Assembly: GCA_000620185.1 (NCBI GenBank)
Contig: JHVO01000014.1
Span: forward strand, 1-64,000
DNA from: Geodermatophilaceae bacterium URHB0062
Lineage (GTDB): Bacteria > Actinomycetota > Actinomycetes > Mycobacteriales > Geodermatophilaceae
Length of the DNA stretch: 64,000 nt
Direction: 5' to 3'
Position numbers and translations under genes: made by a program. A model generated the notes under the pieces. That model was given only the letters and a program-made list of their open reading frames with translations, was not told where the DNA came from and ran no database searches. Positions within the stretch are counted from its first letter, which is position 1; each line of letters opens with the position of its first letter. This document shows, one piece after another, positions 36,930 through 45,378 of this stretch.

Positions 36930-38719
36930 TGTGCGGACTGGCCGGTGAACTGCGCTTCGACGGCACCGCCGCCGATCTCGGCGTCGTGGGACGGATGACC
37001 ACCTGCCTCGAACACCGGGGCCCCGACGGCTCCGGAGGGTGGGCGCGCGGCCCGATCGCGCTGGGCCACCGGCGGCTGTCGATCATCGACCTGTCGGTGA
37101 ACGGCGCCCAGCCGATGGTCGATCCGCAGCTCGGGCTCACGGTGGTCTTCAACGGGATCATCTACAACTACAAGCAACTGCGCGCCGAGCTGGTCCAGAA
37201 GGGCCACCGGTTCTTCTCGACGTCGGACACCGAGGTCGTGCTCAAGGCCTACACCGAGTGGGGCACGTCGTTCGTCGACCGATTCCTCGGCATGTTCGCG
37301 ATCGCGGTGTTCGAGCACCGCACCGGCCGCCTGGTCCTCGCCCGCGACCGGCTGGGCATCAAGCCGCTCTACGTCGACCACACCCGCGACCGGCTGCGCT
37401 TCGCGTCGACGCTGCCGGCCCTGGTCGCCGGCGGTGGTGTGGACACGTCCATCGACCGGACGGCGCTGGCGCAGTACATGACCTTCCACTCCGTCGTCCC
37501 GGCGCCCCGCACGATCCTCACCGGCGTCCGCAAGCTGCCGCCGGCCACCGTGCGCGTCGTCGAACCGGATGGCGCCACCCGCGACACCGTCTACTGGACG
37601 CCGGACTTCACCCGCGACCCCCACCGCGCCGACTGGACCGCCCGCGACTGGGAGGAGGCGCTGCTGGCGAAGCTGCGGGTGGCGGTCGACCGGCGGATGG
37701 TCGCCGATGTGCCGGTGGGGGTGCTGCTGTCGGGCGGTATCGACTCCAGCCTGGTGGTCGCGCTCCTGGCGGAGGCGGGTCAGACCGGCCTGAGCACCTT
37801 CAGCATCGGTTTCGAGTCGGCCGGCGGGGAGTCCGGCGACGAGTTCGAGTACTCCACCCTCGTCGCGGAGCGGTTCGGCACCGACCACCACCGCATCCTG
37901 ATCGACAGCTCGCGCCTGCTGCCGGCCATCGACGCCGCCGTCGGCGCCATGAGCGAGCCGATGGTCAGCCACGACTGCGTCGCGTTCTACCTGCTCAGCG
38001 AGGAGGTGTCGCGGCACCTCAAGGTGGTGCAGTCCGGGCAGGGCGCGGACGAGGTGCTGGGCGGTTACGACTGGTACCCGCCGCTGGTCGACGTCCCCAG
38101 GGACGACGCCGTCGAGGCCTACTCACGGGTGTTCTTCGACCGCCGCTGGGCGGCGATGGGCGACGTCCTGGAGCCCGACTGGCTGGTCGCCGACGACGCG
38201 CCGACAGCGTTCATCGCCGAGCAGTTCGGCCGCCCCGGAGCCGAGACCTCCGTGGATGCCGCCCTGCGCAACGACACCACGATCATGCTCGTCGACGACC
38301 CCGTGAAGCGCGTGGACAACATGACGATGGCCTGGGGCCTGGAGGCACGCGTTCCCTTCCTCGACCACGAGCTGGTCGAGCTGGCCGGCCGCATCCCGCC
38401 GGAGCTGAAGCTCGCCGACGGCGGCAAGGGCGTGCTCAAGCGGGCGGCCCGCGGCATCGTGCCCGACGAGGTCATCGACCGCACCAAGGGCTACTTCCCC
38501 GTGCCGGCGATCCGCCAGCTCGACGGCCCCTACCTGGAACGCGTGCGCGAGGCCCTCACCGACCCGGCCGCCAAGCGGCGCGGCCTGTTCCGTCCGGACG
38601 CCGTGGACGCCATGCTCCGGGATCCCAACGCGACCCGGACCACCCTCGGCTCCAACGCGCTGTGGCAGCTTGCTCTCCTGGAGATGTGGCTGCAGAAGGT
38701 GGAGGACACCGCACGGTGA
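36929..38719 (+). CDS. Asparagine-synthase-like amidotransferase (N-acetylglutaminylglutamine amidotransferase type)
   Basis: The protein has 596 residues. Met-Cys2 gives the N-terminal nucleophile (MCGLAGELRFDG) of a class-II glutaminase, with LEHRGPDGSG and GHRRLSIIDLS. The C-terminal synthetase domain has the PP-loop VLLSGGIDSSLVVALL (about 265-280), GQGADEVLGGYDWY and MAWGLEARVPFLDHE. It transfers ammonia from glutamine to an activated carboxylate. The partner ligases suggest a short peptide as substrate, as for the osmoprotectant N-acetylglutaminylglutamine amide; the GNAT-ATP-grasp synthetase of that pathway is not present here. Overlaps with both neighbours show coupling. Confidence 0.85.
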   Translation: MCGLAGELRFDGTAADLGVVGRMTTCLEHRGPDGSGGWARGPIALGHRRLSIIDLSVNGAQPMVDPQLGLTVVFNGIIYNYKQLRAELVQKGHRFFSTSDTEVVLKAYTEWGTSFVDRFLGMFAIAVFEHRTGRLVLARDRLGIKPLYVDHTRDRLRFASTLPALVAGGGVDTSIDRTALAQYMTFHSVVPAPRTILTGVRKLPPATVRVVEPDGATRDTVYWTPDFTRDPHRADWTARDWEEALLAKLRVAVDRRMVADVPVGVLLSGGIDSSLVVALLAEAGQTGLSTFSIGFESAGGESGDEFEYSTLVAERFGTDHHRILIDSSRLLPAIDAAVGAMSEPMVSHDCVAFYLLSEEVSRHLKVVQSGQGADEVLGGYDWYPPLVDVPRDDAVEAYSRVFFDRRWAAMGDVLEPDWLVADDAPTAFIAEQFGRPGAETSVDAALRNDTTIMLVDDPVKRVDNMTMAWGLEARVPFLDHELVELAGRIPPELKLADGGKGVLKRAARGIVPDEVIDRTKGYFPVPAIRQLDGPYLERVREALTDPAAKRRGLFRPDAVDAMLRDPNATRTTLGSNALWQLALLEMWLQKVEDTAR

Positions 38720-40572
38720 CGGCAGAAGCGGCGACGAGCACGGTCGAGGACGCGGTCACGCTCGCGCACGAGCTCGTCGACGCCTGGGGTAGCTGGGGCC
38801 CCAACATGACCCCGGACGCCCGCTGCGTCGCCTTCATCAGCGACCGCTCCGGCACCCCGCAGCTGTGGGTGCAGGACGTCGTCCTCGACGGCGCCCCGCC
38901 GCCGGCCCGGCGCATCGAGCTCTCCGACGACCCCGTCGTCGCCGTCCGGTGGGCGGCGGACAGCCGGTGGCTCACCTGCCTGGTGGCCACGGACGGCGGT
39001 GTCCGCACGCAGGTGTGGGTGGTGCGCCCCGACGGGTCCGACGCCCGCCGCATCGCCGGGGACGCCCACACCCACGTCGAGCTCGGCCCGTGGACCCGCA
39101 GCGGGCACCGGTTCGTGGTCACCTTTCCCGGGCTCAGCAACGGACATCCCACCCGGTCCTACCTGGCCGACCCGCTGACGGGCCGGCTCGACCCGCTCGC
39201 CGAGGGACACCTCATCCACGTCCTCGACATCTCGCTCGAGGAGCGGTTCCTCGTGCTCAAGGACGGCGAACGCGGGCAGCAGTACGTGTCGGTCGTCGAC
39301 CGGCTGATGGACGAGGACTTCAGCGCGCTGTTCCAAGGCGCCACCGGCTCAACCGAAATGGGCCTCATCCGGCCGGCGCCCGAGGACCACGCCGGACCCG
39401 TGTACGTCTACCTCGCCTCCGACGTCGGCCTGTCCCGCAAGGTGCTGATCGGGCTGCCGTTCGGACCCAACGGGTGGCGGGGCGAGCCGCGCACCCTCGC
39501 CGCCCGGGACGACGCCGACCTCGAGTGGGTGGACGCCGACGACTCCGGCCGCCTCCTGCTTCTGGTCTGGAACGTCGCGGGCGCCAGCGAGATCGAATTG
39601 TTCGACACCGCGACCCGGTCGGTGACCCCGGTCGAGGGCCTTCCGGGGCTCGTCGCGTCCACGCCGGTGCTCTCCCGCGACGGGTCCAGTGTCATCCTCG
39701 GCGTCGAGGGGCCGGAGCGGCCGCGCGAGCTCTGGCACCTCGACACCCGCACCCACGCCTGGCACCGGGTGACCGACGGCCCGAAGGTGCCCGACCGCCC
39801 GCTCGTGGTGCCGACCCTGGAGCGCTTCCCCGGCCGGGACGGGCTGCCGCTGACCGGCTGGCTCTACCGGGCGCCGAACCCGACCGGCGCCGCGGCGCTG
39901 GCCCTGCACGGCGGCCCCGAGGCACAGGAGCGCCCCACCTTCGATCCGCAGCACCAGGCGCTGGCCGCGGCGGGCATCACCGTGTTCGCGCCCAACATCC
40001 GCGGCTCGTCCGGATTCGGCCGCGAGTTCGTGCACGCCGACGATCTGCAGGGCCGGTACGACGCCTTCTCCGACGTCCTGGCCTGCGCCGACCACCTCGT
40101 GTCGCTCGGCCTCGCCGACGAGGACCGGATCGCGGTGTCCGGCCGCTCGTACGGCGGCTACCTCACGCTGGCTTCGCTCGCCTTCTCCCCTGGGGTGTTC
40201 GCGGCCGGGGTCGACATCTGCGGCATGTCCGACCTGGTCACCTTCTACCGCGACACCGAGCCCTGGATCGGCGCCGCCGCGGTGACGAAGTACGGGCACC
40301 CCGAGCGGGACCGGGCGCTCCTCGAGGACATCTCGCCGCTGCGCTCGGCGGGCACCATCGACGTCCCGCTGCTCGTCGTCCACGGGGAGCACGACACGAA
40401 CGTGCCGGTCGGTGAGGCCCACCAGATCGTCGCCGCGCTGCGGGAGCTGGGCCGGCCGGTGGAGTACCTGGAGCTGCCCGGCGAGGGCCACGTCTACCGG
40501 CGTGCGGCGTCGCGGAAGGAGCTGGCCGGCGCGATGACCCGGTTCCTGCACGCCCACCTGCGCCTGCCCTGA
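38716..40572 (+). CDS. S9 family (prolyl oligopeptidase-like) peptidase
   Basis: The protein has 618 residues from the GTG at 38716 that overlaps the amidotransferase stop (GTGA). An N-terminal beta-propeller-like part (about 1-370; FISDRSGTPQLWV, RWAADSRWLTCLV) precedes the alpha/beta hydrolase domain. The catalytic triad is visible: Ser in SGRSYGGY (about 477), Asp in HGEHDTNVP (about 559) and His in GEGHVYRR (about 592). No signal peptide, so it is cytoplasmic. As the last gene of a peptide-synthesis operon it may trim or recycle the product. Confidence 0.9.
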   Translation: MTAEAATSTVEDAVTLAHELVDAWGSWGPNMTPDARCVAFISDRSGTPQLWVQDVVLDGAPPPARRIELSDDPVVAVRWAADSRWLTCLVATDGGVRTQVWVVRPDGSDARRIAGDAHTHVELGPWTRSGHRFVVTFPGLSNGHPTRSYLADPLTGRLDPLAEGHLIHVLDISLEERFLVLKDGERGQQYVSVVDRLMDEDFSALFQGATGSTEMGLIRPAPEDHAGPVYVYLASDVGLSRKVLIGLPFGPNGWRGEPRTLAARDDADLEWVDADDSGRLLLLVWNVAGASEIELFDTATRSVTPVEGLPGLVASTPVLSRDGSSVILGVEGPERPRELWHLDTRTHAWHRVTDGPKVPDRPLVVPTLERFPGRDGLPLTGWLYRAPNPTGAAALALHGGPEAQERPTFDPQHQALAAAGITVFAPNIRGSSGFGREFVHADDLQGRYDAFSDVLACADHLVSLGLADEDRIAVSGRSYGGYLTLASLAFSPGVFAAGVDICGMSDLVTFYRDTEPWIGAAAVTKYGHPERDRALLEDISPLRSAGTIDVPLLVVHGEHDTNVPVGEAHQIVAALRELGRPVEYLELPGEGHVYRRAASRKELAGAMTRFLHAHLRLP

Positions 40573-40638
40573 GCGCCGCCGGCTCGACATCCATTGCCGT
40601 GACGCCGCGCTACGCGCACAGTGAGACGACGCGGTGAC

Positions 40639-40649
40639 GCCGCCGGGGC
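40639..40649 (+). promoter_or_regulatory. Leader hairpin of double-ABM gene C
   Basis: GCC, loop GCCGG, GGC; ends 27 bases before the ATG at 40677 and is followed by a GAGGGGGAA ribosome site. The stem is only 3 bp here. Confidence 0.35.
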
Positions 40650-40676
40650 AGCGCCGCCTCGAGGGGGAACGCTGCC

Positions 40677-41306
40677 ATGTACGCCCGATCGACCACGTTC
40701 CGCGGTGAACCGAGCGCCATCGACGCCGGCATCGCCTACACCCGCGACAAGGTGCTGCCCGCCGTCCGGCAGATGGACGGCTGCATCGGCCTGTCCATGC
40801 TCGTCGACCGGCACACCGGCCGGTGCATCACCACGACGGCCTGGGAGGACGTCGAGGCCATGCACCACAGCGCCGAGGCCATCCGCTCCATCCGCGAGAA
40901 GGCGGTTGCGGCCGTGCACGGCGTGGCGAGCGAGACCGAGGTCGCCGAGTGGGAGGTCGGCGTCGTCCACCGCGTACACCCGGCGCCGGAGGGCGCCGCG
41001 GCTCGCGTGATCTGGACCCAGGGCGCCATCGGCGCGAGCGACCGCATCATCGAGGGCTTCCGGGCGTACATCCTGCCGCGGGTCGGCGAGCTGGCCGGCT
41101 TCTGCAGCATCAGCCTGCTGATCAACCGGGACACCGGCCGCGGCGCCATCGCGGCCGTCTACCAGGACCGGCAGACGAGGCACTACTCGAAGGGTCAGGG
41201 CCAGGCGATCCGCCAGGAGTTCACCGAGCGCATGGGCATGCACACCACGGACGTCGAGGAGTTCGACGTCGCGCTGTCACACCTGCGCGTCCCCGAGAAG
41301 GTCTAG
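40677..41306 (+). CDS. Tandem ABM-like protein C
   Basis: The protein has 209 residues with two halves: AIDAGIAYTRDKVLPAV with GCIGLSMLVDRHTGRCITTTAW, and IIEGFRAYILPRV with GFCSISLLINRDTGRGAIAAVY. It starts YARSTTF and ends LSHLRVPEKV like its paralogues. Its stop overlaps the end of the convergent enoyl-CoA hydratase copy 2 by 4 bases. It follows the peptide operon by 104 bases, with its own leader. Confidence 0.75.
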   Translation: MYARSTTFRGEPSAIDAGIAYTRDKVLPAVRQMDGCIGLSMLVDRHTGRCITTTAWEDVEAMHHSAEAIRSIREKAVAAVHGVASETEVAEWEVGVVHRVHPAPEGAAARVIWTQGAIGASDRIIEGFRAYILPRVGELAGFCSISLLINRDTGRGAIAAVYQDRQTRHYSKGQGQAIRQEFTERMGMHTTDVEEFDVALSHLRVPEKV

Positions 41307-42052
41307 GACGACGCCGAGCGCCGCATCGACCACATCTGCGCGGGCCGCTCGTACTGCATGGCGACGTCCCAGCTGACCGCGCCGTTGACGACCTCCTTGC
41401 GGAAGTTGCCCACGGCCGCCCGCGCCAGCTCCGGGTCGGCGGCCACCCGACCGGCCAGCTCGATGGCGCGGTCCTCGACGGCGGCGTCGTCCAGCGCCTC
41501 CCACGCCAGGCCGAGCTCGACGGCCTTGTCCCCGTCGATCTCCTCGCCGAACAGCGCCATGGCGGCCGCGGCCTCGCGGCCGATCAGCCGCGACAGGATC
41601 ACGAAGTGCCCGCCGCCGGGGTGCATGCCGCGCTTGAGGAAGCCCGCCAGCAGCCGGGCGTCCTTGGCCACGATCCGCAGGTCGGTGGCCAGCAGCATGT
41701 TCATGCCGGCGCCGACGGCCGACCCGCGGACGGCGGCCACCGTGGGCACGCGCACCTGGCCGAGCCGGTAGAAGGAGTCATAGATCTTGCCCATGCCCTC
41801 GTAGGCGTCGGGCGCCGCCGGGTCCTTGCCGGCCGCGGTCAGCGTCGCGATGTCACCGCCTGCGCAGAACGACTTGCCGACCGCCCGCACGACCAGCGCG
41901 CCGACCTCCGGCCGCGCGTCCACCTCGTCGAAGGTCCCGATGAGCTCGGCGGCCATCGCCGGCGTCAGCGCGTTGCGCCGGTCCGGGGCGTTCAGCGTCA
42001 CGATCGCGACGCCGCCGTCCACCTCGAGCAGCACCTCACCGGAACCGGCCAC
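41303..42052 (-). CDS. Enoyl-CoA hydratase/isomerase family protein, copy 2
   Basis: The protein has 249 residues from the GTG at 42052 by analogy with copy 1 at 25325; the frame is open to 42112. It is a near-duplicate of copy 1 along its whole length, with the same KSFCAGGDIATL and RGSAVGAGMNMLLATDLRI motifs and the same odd MHPGGGHF in place of the acidic catalytic loop. It is convergent with ABM gene C, while copy 1 is divergent from ABM gene A. Confidence 0.88.
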   Translation of the reverse strand: MAGSGEVLLEVDGGVAIVTLNAPDRRNALTPAMAAELIGTFDEVDARPEVGALVVRAVGKSFCAGGDIATLTAAGKDPAAPDAYEGMGKIYDSFYRLGQVRVPTVAAVRGSAVGAGMNMLLATDLRIVAKDARLLAGFLKRGMHPGGGHFVILSRLIGREAAAAMALFGEEIDGDKAVELGLAWEALDDAAVEDRAIELAGRVAADPELARAAVGNFRKEVVNGAVSWDVAMQYERPAQMWSMRRSASS

Positions 42053-42299
42053 GAGCCCACCCTCCTGCCAGCGGACCGGCACCGACGCCGGCCACGAACA
42101 CCTGACAGGCATCAGACCACGCGCGCCGCGGCCCCGACGCGCTGGGAGGTTGAGTCCGGCCGTGGGAGGCTCTACCCATCAGGACGACGCCGAGCGGGGA
42201 GCTCGCCGTCCACCCGGCCGACGCCGGCCCTCCCGGGCCGGTGCAACCAGGGCCACCTTCACGCGCCACGACAGCGCGAACCCGACGATCGGCAAGCCC

Positions 42300-43133
42300 A
42301 TGGCGCTCATCGCCTGCCCGAAGTGCAACAGCGAAGACATCAACGGAACGCCCCAGCCCGACAGCCGGCTGCTGATCCACTGCGAGAACTGCGGCCACGA
42401 GTGGCTGCGCGGCGAGGCCCGGCGCGATCCCGCCCGTCCCGCCGTCCGCACCATCGACTCGCTGCACGCGGCGTTCCCGACGGCCACCGACGTGCGTCCC
42501 GACGTCCGCGAGCGGGTGGAGATGCTGAAGTCGGCGTTCCTGCTCGATCACGCGGGACCCGACCCGGCGGTGCCCGAGTACCGCGCCCGCTACCAGGAGC
42601 TGTTCAGCCGCGACGGCCTCGCCACCGCGACGCCGGAGCAGCTCTACCACTTCGCCAACAGCGACACCGTCGCGAGCGCCGGCAACGTGTCCGCCTTCAA
42701 CCGGGCGTGGAAGGCCCAGGACCCGCACAAGGCAGCCCAGCTCGTCCGGGAGTCGATCGACCACCTGCTGTACGGCCCCGAGAGCCTGCGCCTGGAGGAC
42801 CGGCTCACCCAGCTCATCGAGGGCGGGAAGGGCATCGGCTTCCCGCCGTTCAAGGAGGCGCTGCTCACCAAGGTGCTCTGCGTCGTCGAGCCCGACCGGT
42901 TCCTGCCGATTCTGCGCTACTCGGCCGCGACGGAGGGCAAGAAGGAGATCACCCACCTGGTCTTCGACCTGAACCTGCCGCCGGCAGACAAGACGGCGTG
43001 GACGATCGGGCGCCTGGCCGTCTGGAGCAACGACCTGCTCCGGTCGCTGGTCGGCAACGACATCCCCGACCTGCAGCAGGCCACCGCGTTCCTGAAGTGG
43101 GCGCGCAACCGCCCGGTTCTCTCCCGCACCTGA
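42300..43133 (+). CDS. Zinc-ribbon protein with a region resembling McrB-type N-terminal domains
   Basis: The protein has 277 residues from the ATG at 42300; longer frames exist upstream but lack a site. An N-terminal zinc ribbon (CPKCNSEDI and CENCGHEW, about 6-35) is followed by a helical region. The stretch FKEALLTKVLCVVEPDRFLPIL, then EITHLVFDLNLPPADKTAWTIGRLAVWSNDLL and LQQATAFLKWAR recalls N-terminal segments of McrB-like restriction proteins. No AAA+ domain follows. Its role is unknown; the McrB similarity is from memory and unverified. Confidence 0.6.
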   Translation: MALIACPKCNSEDINGTPQPDSRLLIHCENCGHEWLRGEARRDPARPAVRTIDSLHAAFPTATDVRPDVRERVEMLKSAFLLDHAGPDPAVPEYRARYQELFSRDGLATATPEQLYHFANSDTVASAGNVSAFNRAWKAQDPHKAAQLVRESIDHLLYGPESLRLEDRLTQLIEGGKGIGFPPFKEALLTKVLCVVEPDRFLPILRYSAATEGKKEITHLVFDLNLPPADKTAWTIGRLAVWSNDLLRSLVGNDIPDLQQATAFLKWARNRPVLSRT

Positions 43134-43151
43134 CGGCCGGGCACGGAACGG

Positions 43152-44021
43152 TCAGTGACCGACGGCCCGCTCCACGGCCCGCGCCAGGAGGCGGTGGCCC
43201 TTCGCCGTCGGGTGGATGTCGTTCGGGTAGACGAGCCCCGCGGCGATGGAGCTGCCGCCGGCCGCCAGGGCGCGCGACCGGAAGGCGTTGAAGCCGTCCG
43301 CCACGACCGCCTTGTTGGCCTCGGCCGCCGCGATCATGGCCTGGTTCACCGCCTGGATGAACGCCACGCCCGCCGGGTCGGTGTAGTCGAGGGCGTAGTA
43401 GGTGACGACGGCGATGCGTCCCCAATAGTGGCCCTCGTCGCGCAGCGTCGAGAGGATCCGGTCGAGGTTCGCCTGCACGTGAGCGGTCAGGGCGGCCAGG
43501 CCCTCCGGGGTGGCGCACGCGTTGGTGGCCACGCAGATGAAGCCGTCGTTGGCGCCGAGCTGCAGGGTGACCAGCCGGACGCGGTGCCCGTCGTCCAGAG
43601 TCTGGACGGTGTAGTCGAGCTGCGAGCCCTCGTAGGTCACGTGCAGCGGGTAGAGGTCCCGGTAGCCGGTGTCCGAGTCGAGGCGGTTCTCGCAGCCGTT
43701 GCTCTGCGCCGTGGCGTCGATGAAGCTGTCCGTCGTCTCGCCGGGGCAGCTGGCGTTGCGCAGACGTAGATCGAACTCGTCGGCGACCTGGTTCGGCCAG
43801 CCGACGAGGTTGTCGGGGTTCGGGTACAGGTCCGGCCTGTTGCCGATGTAGCCGAACGGCACGGAGTCACCGAGCGCGAGATAGGTGCGGCTGTGCCGGG
43901 TCGTGTCCGAGGCCGGGCCGGCTGCCGCGGCGAGCGCCGGGGTCGTCCCGGCGACCAGACCCGCCACCGCCAGCAGAACCAGAACCAACTGCCGGGCCCG
44001 CGAACCGACCGACATGCTCAT
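43152..44021 (-). CDS. Secreted SGNH/GDSL hydrolase
   Basis: The protein has 289 residues with a Sec signal peptide (about 1-33, VLVLLAVAGLVAGTTPALA). Mature protein blocks: ALGDSVPFGY with the nucleophilic Ser (about 48-57), LQLGANDGF with the oxyanion Asn, and DIHPTAKGH with Asp-His. This is the GDSL esterase/lipase fold; the substrate is unknown. Four Cys suggest disulfides, consistent with export. An in-frame ATG at 44015 is an equal start. Confidence 0.88.
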   Translation of the reverse strand: MSMSVGSRARQLVLVLLAVAGLVAGTTPALAAAAGPASDTTRHSRTYLALGDSVPFGYIGNRPDLYPNPDNLVGWPNQVADEFDLRLRNASCPGETTDSFIDATAQSNGCENRLDSDTGYRDLYPLHVTYEGSQLDYTVQTLDDGHRVRLVTLQLGANDGFICVATNACATPEGLAALTAHVQANLDRILSTLRDEGHYWGRIAVVTYYALDYTDPAGVAFIQAVNQAMIAAAEANKAVVADGFNAFRSRALAAGGSSIAAGLVYPNDIHPTAKGHRLLARAVERAVGH

Positions 44022-44172
44022 CGCCGCTCCCCCGGGGAATCCCGACCGGCGCGCTCAGCTACACGGCTGAGCGTGATGTCGTCAGACTAGGGCCGGCTGT
44101 CTCGGAACGGCAGGGTCCGATTCGTGGCAAGGAGCCCGACCGGCCCGGCGGACGAGCAGCCGGGTGCGCGCG

Positions 44173-44430
44173 TCAGAGACCGGGGACGCGGGGCACGTGC
44201 GGCAGCCAGCCCGACGCCAGCTTGGCGTAGACCGCCTGCATCGCGGCGAGCGGCGGCATCTTCTGCTCGAACTGCAGCCGCGCGATCTCCTCCAGCACGC
44301 CCTGCCAGTGCTCGGACGGCACGGATTCGCGCAGTTTCGCCCGGGTGTCCGCCAGTTCGGCAGTCACGCCCACGGGGTGGATGGGAGCGCGCGGCGATGG
44401 CACCGCGCTCCCGACGGCCTCGACCTCCAT
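44173..44430 (-). CDS. Small hypothetical protein downstream of a palindromic site
   Basis: The protein has 85 residues from the ATG at 44430; the open frame extends to 44652 but crosses the palindrome and the divergent gene. It is mostly helical (VTAELADTRAKLRESV, GVLEEIARLQFEQKM) with no signal or known domain. A perfect inverted repeat lies 9 to 28 bases upstream of the start, so its expression is probably repressed by a DNA-binding protein. Confidence 0.55.
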   Translation of the reverse strand: MEVEAVGSAVPSPRAPIHPVGVTAELADTRAKLRESVPSEHWQGVLEEIARLQFEQKMPPLAAMQAVYAKLASGWLPHVPRVPGL

Positions 44431-44438
44431 GGCGCGGA

Positions 44439-44458
44439 GTGTAGTGACTCCACTACAC
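44439..44458. promoter_or_regulatory. Palindromic operator GTGTAGTG-N4-CACTACAC
   Basis: A perfect 8-base inverted repeat with a 4-base spacer, placed between the divergent starts at 44430 and 44534. Its AT content is far above the surroundings. The geometry suits a dimeric winged-helix or TetR-type repressor; the regulator is not identified. Confidence 0.6.
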
Positions 44459-44533
44459 GGAGCGATACCCCTTCGTGCAGGAATTTCACTCGTCCGGACT
44501 GGGAGGATGCGGGGCAGCGACGAGAGGAGGCCG

Positions 44534-45259
44534 GTGAGCGACGACCTGGTCCTGCCCAGCGCCGGCCCCGACCCGATGCCGTTCGACACCGCACTGGCCG
44601 CCGTCCTCGGGTACGCGCGCGGACGCCGTCCCCTCCTCTTCCGCGCCCCCAACTCCCGCGAGGGCCGCTGGGTCAGCCTCCCGGCCTTCGGCTACGAGCG
44701 GTTCGACCGCCGGCCGCGCTCGACCGAGCCCCTCGGTGAGCCCGACATCCTGACCGCCGAGGGCCTGCACGGCCGCCTCGATCCGGAGGCGTGGACAGCG
44801 CTGAAAGCCGTCCTCGACGAGGTCCGCCCACTCGCCGAGGCCGCCGCCGACCGCGCCGCCGGCCGTCGCTTCGAGCAGCTCGAGGACGACGAGTTCTCCG
44901 TCCTCGCCGAACCCGGCACCGTGGGCGCCCTGCTCCGCCAGATCGGCCAAAGCAGCCAGCAGGACAAGCACGTCGCCGCCGCCCTGCACCACCGCCGTCC
45001 CGAGTTGTTCCCGCTGACCGTTCGCGCCGTCCGCTGGCAGCTCCTCCCCCACGTCCGCGAGGGCGACAGCGGTCCGGAGGCCGTGATCCACCGCGAGCTG
45101 ACCGCCAACCGAGACGCCTTCATCGAGCTCCAGCACGCGGTCGCCACGGAGCTCGAGGACGACGGGCTCAGCCTCCTCCGGCTGCACGACGTCCTCCTCT
45201 GGCTGAGCGCCACCCTCCGCCTCACCCACGCGGTCGAGCTGGGCCGCACGTCCTCCTGA
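44534..45259 (+). CDS. Hypothetical protein, possibly DUF6308-like
   Basis: The protein has 241 residues from the GTG at 44534, with AGGAGG three bases upstream. It has no membrane segment. The middle and C-terminal parts (YERFDRRPR, LTVRAVRWQLLPH, RDAFIELQHAVATELEDDGLSLLRLHDVLLW) recall the actinobacterial DUF6308 family, whose function is unknown; the match is tentative. It diverges from the 85-residue gene and could share the palindromic site at 44439. Confidence 0.6.
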   Translation: MSDDLVLPSAGPDPMPFDTALAAVLGYARGRRPLLFRAPNSREGRWVSLPAFGYERFDRRPRSTEPLGEPDILTAEGLHGRLDPEAWTALKAVLDEVRPLAEAAADRAAGRRFEQLEDDEFSVLAEPGTVGALLRQIGQSSQQDKHVAAALHHRRPELFPLTVRAVRWQLLPHVREGDSGPEAVIHRELTANRDAFIELQHAVATELEDDGLSLLRLHDVLLWLSATLRLTHAVELGRTSS

Positions 45260-45337
45260 GCGCCGGGCACCGCGCGATCGAGCGCAACAGACCCTGTCCG
45301 TGGCGCGCCAGGGCGAGGACAGTGTTCCGCGCGGCGA

Positions 45338-45350
45338 TGCCGCCCGGGCA
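45338..45350 (+). promoter_or_regulatory. Leader hairpin of double-ABM gene D
   Basis: TGCC, loop GCCCG, GGCA; the GGC ends 29 bases before the ATG at 45379, followed by CCGATCCGAGAGGAGTGGTG. The outer pair differs from the other copies but stays paired (T-A). Confidence 0.45.
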
Positions 45351-45378
45351 CCGCCGCCGATCCGAGAGGAGTGGTGGC

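Noticed and set aside
37039-38715. Long upstream extension of the S9 peptidase frame
   Set aside because: It overlaps the amidotransferase entirely and reads as Arg-rich nonsense; the peptidase starts at the GTGA overlap at 38716.
44439-44458. BlaI/CopY-type operator (TACA then TGTA)
   Set aside because: The half-sites occur in the opposite order (TGTAGT then ACTACA) with a 4-base spacer, so the family cannot be assigned.
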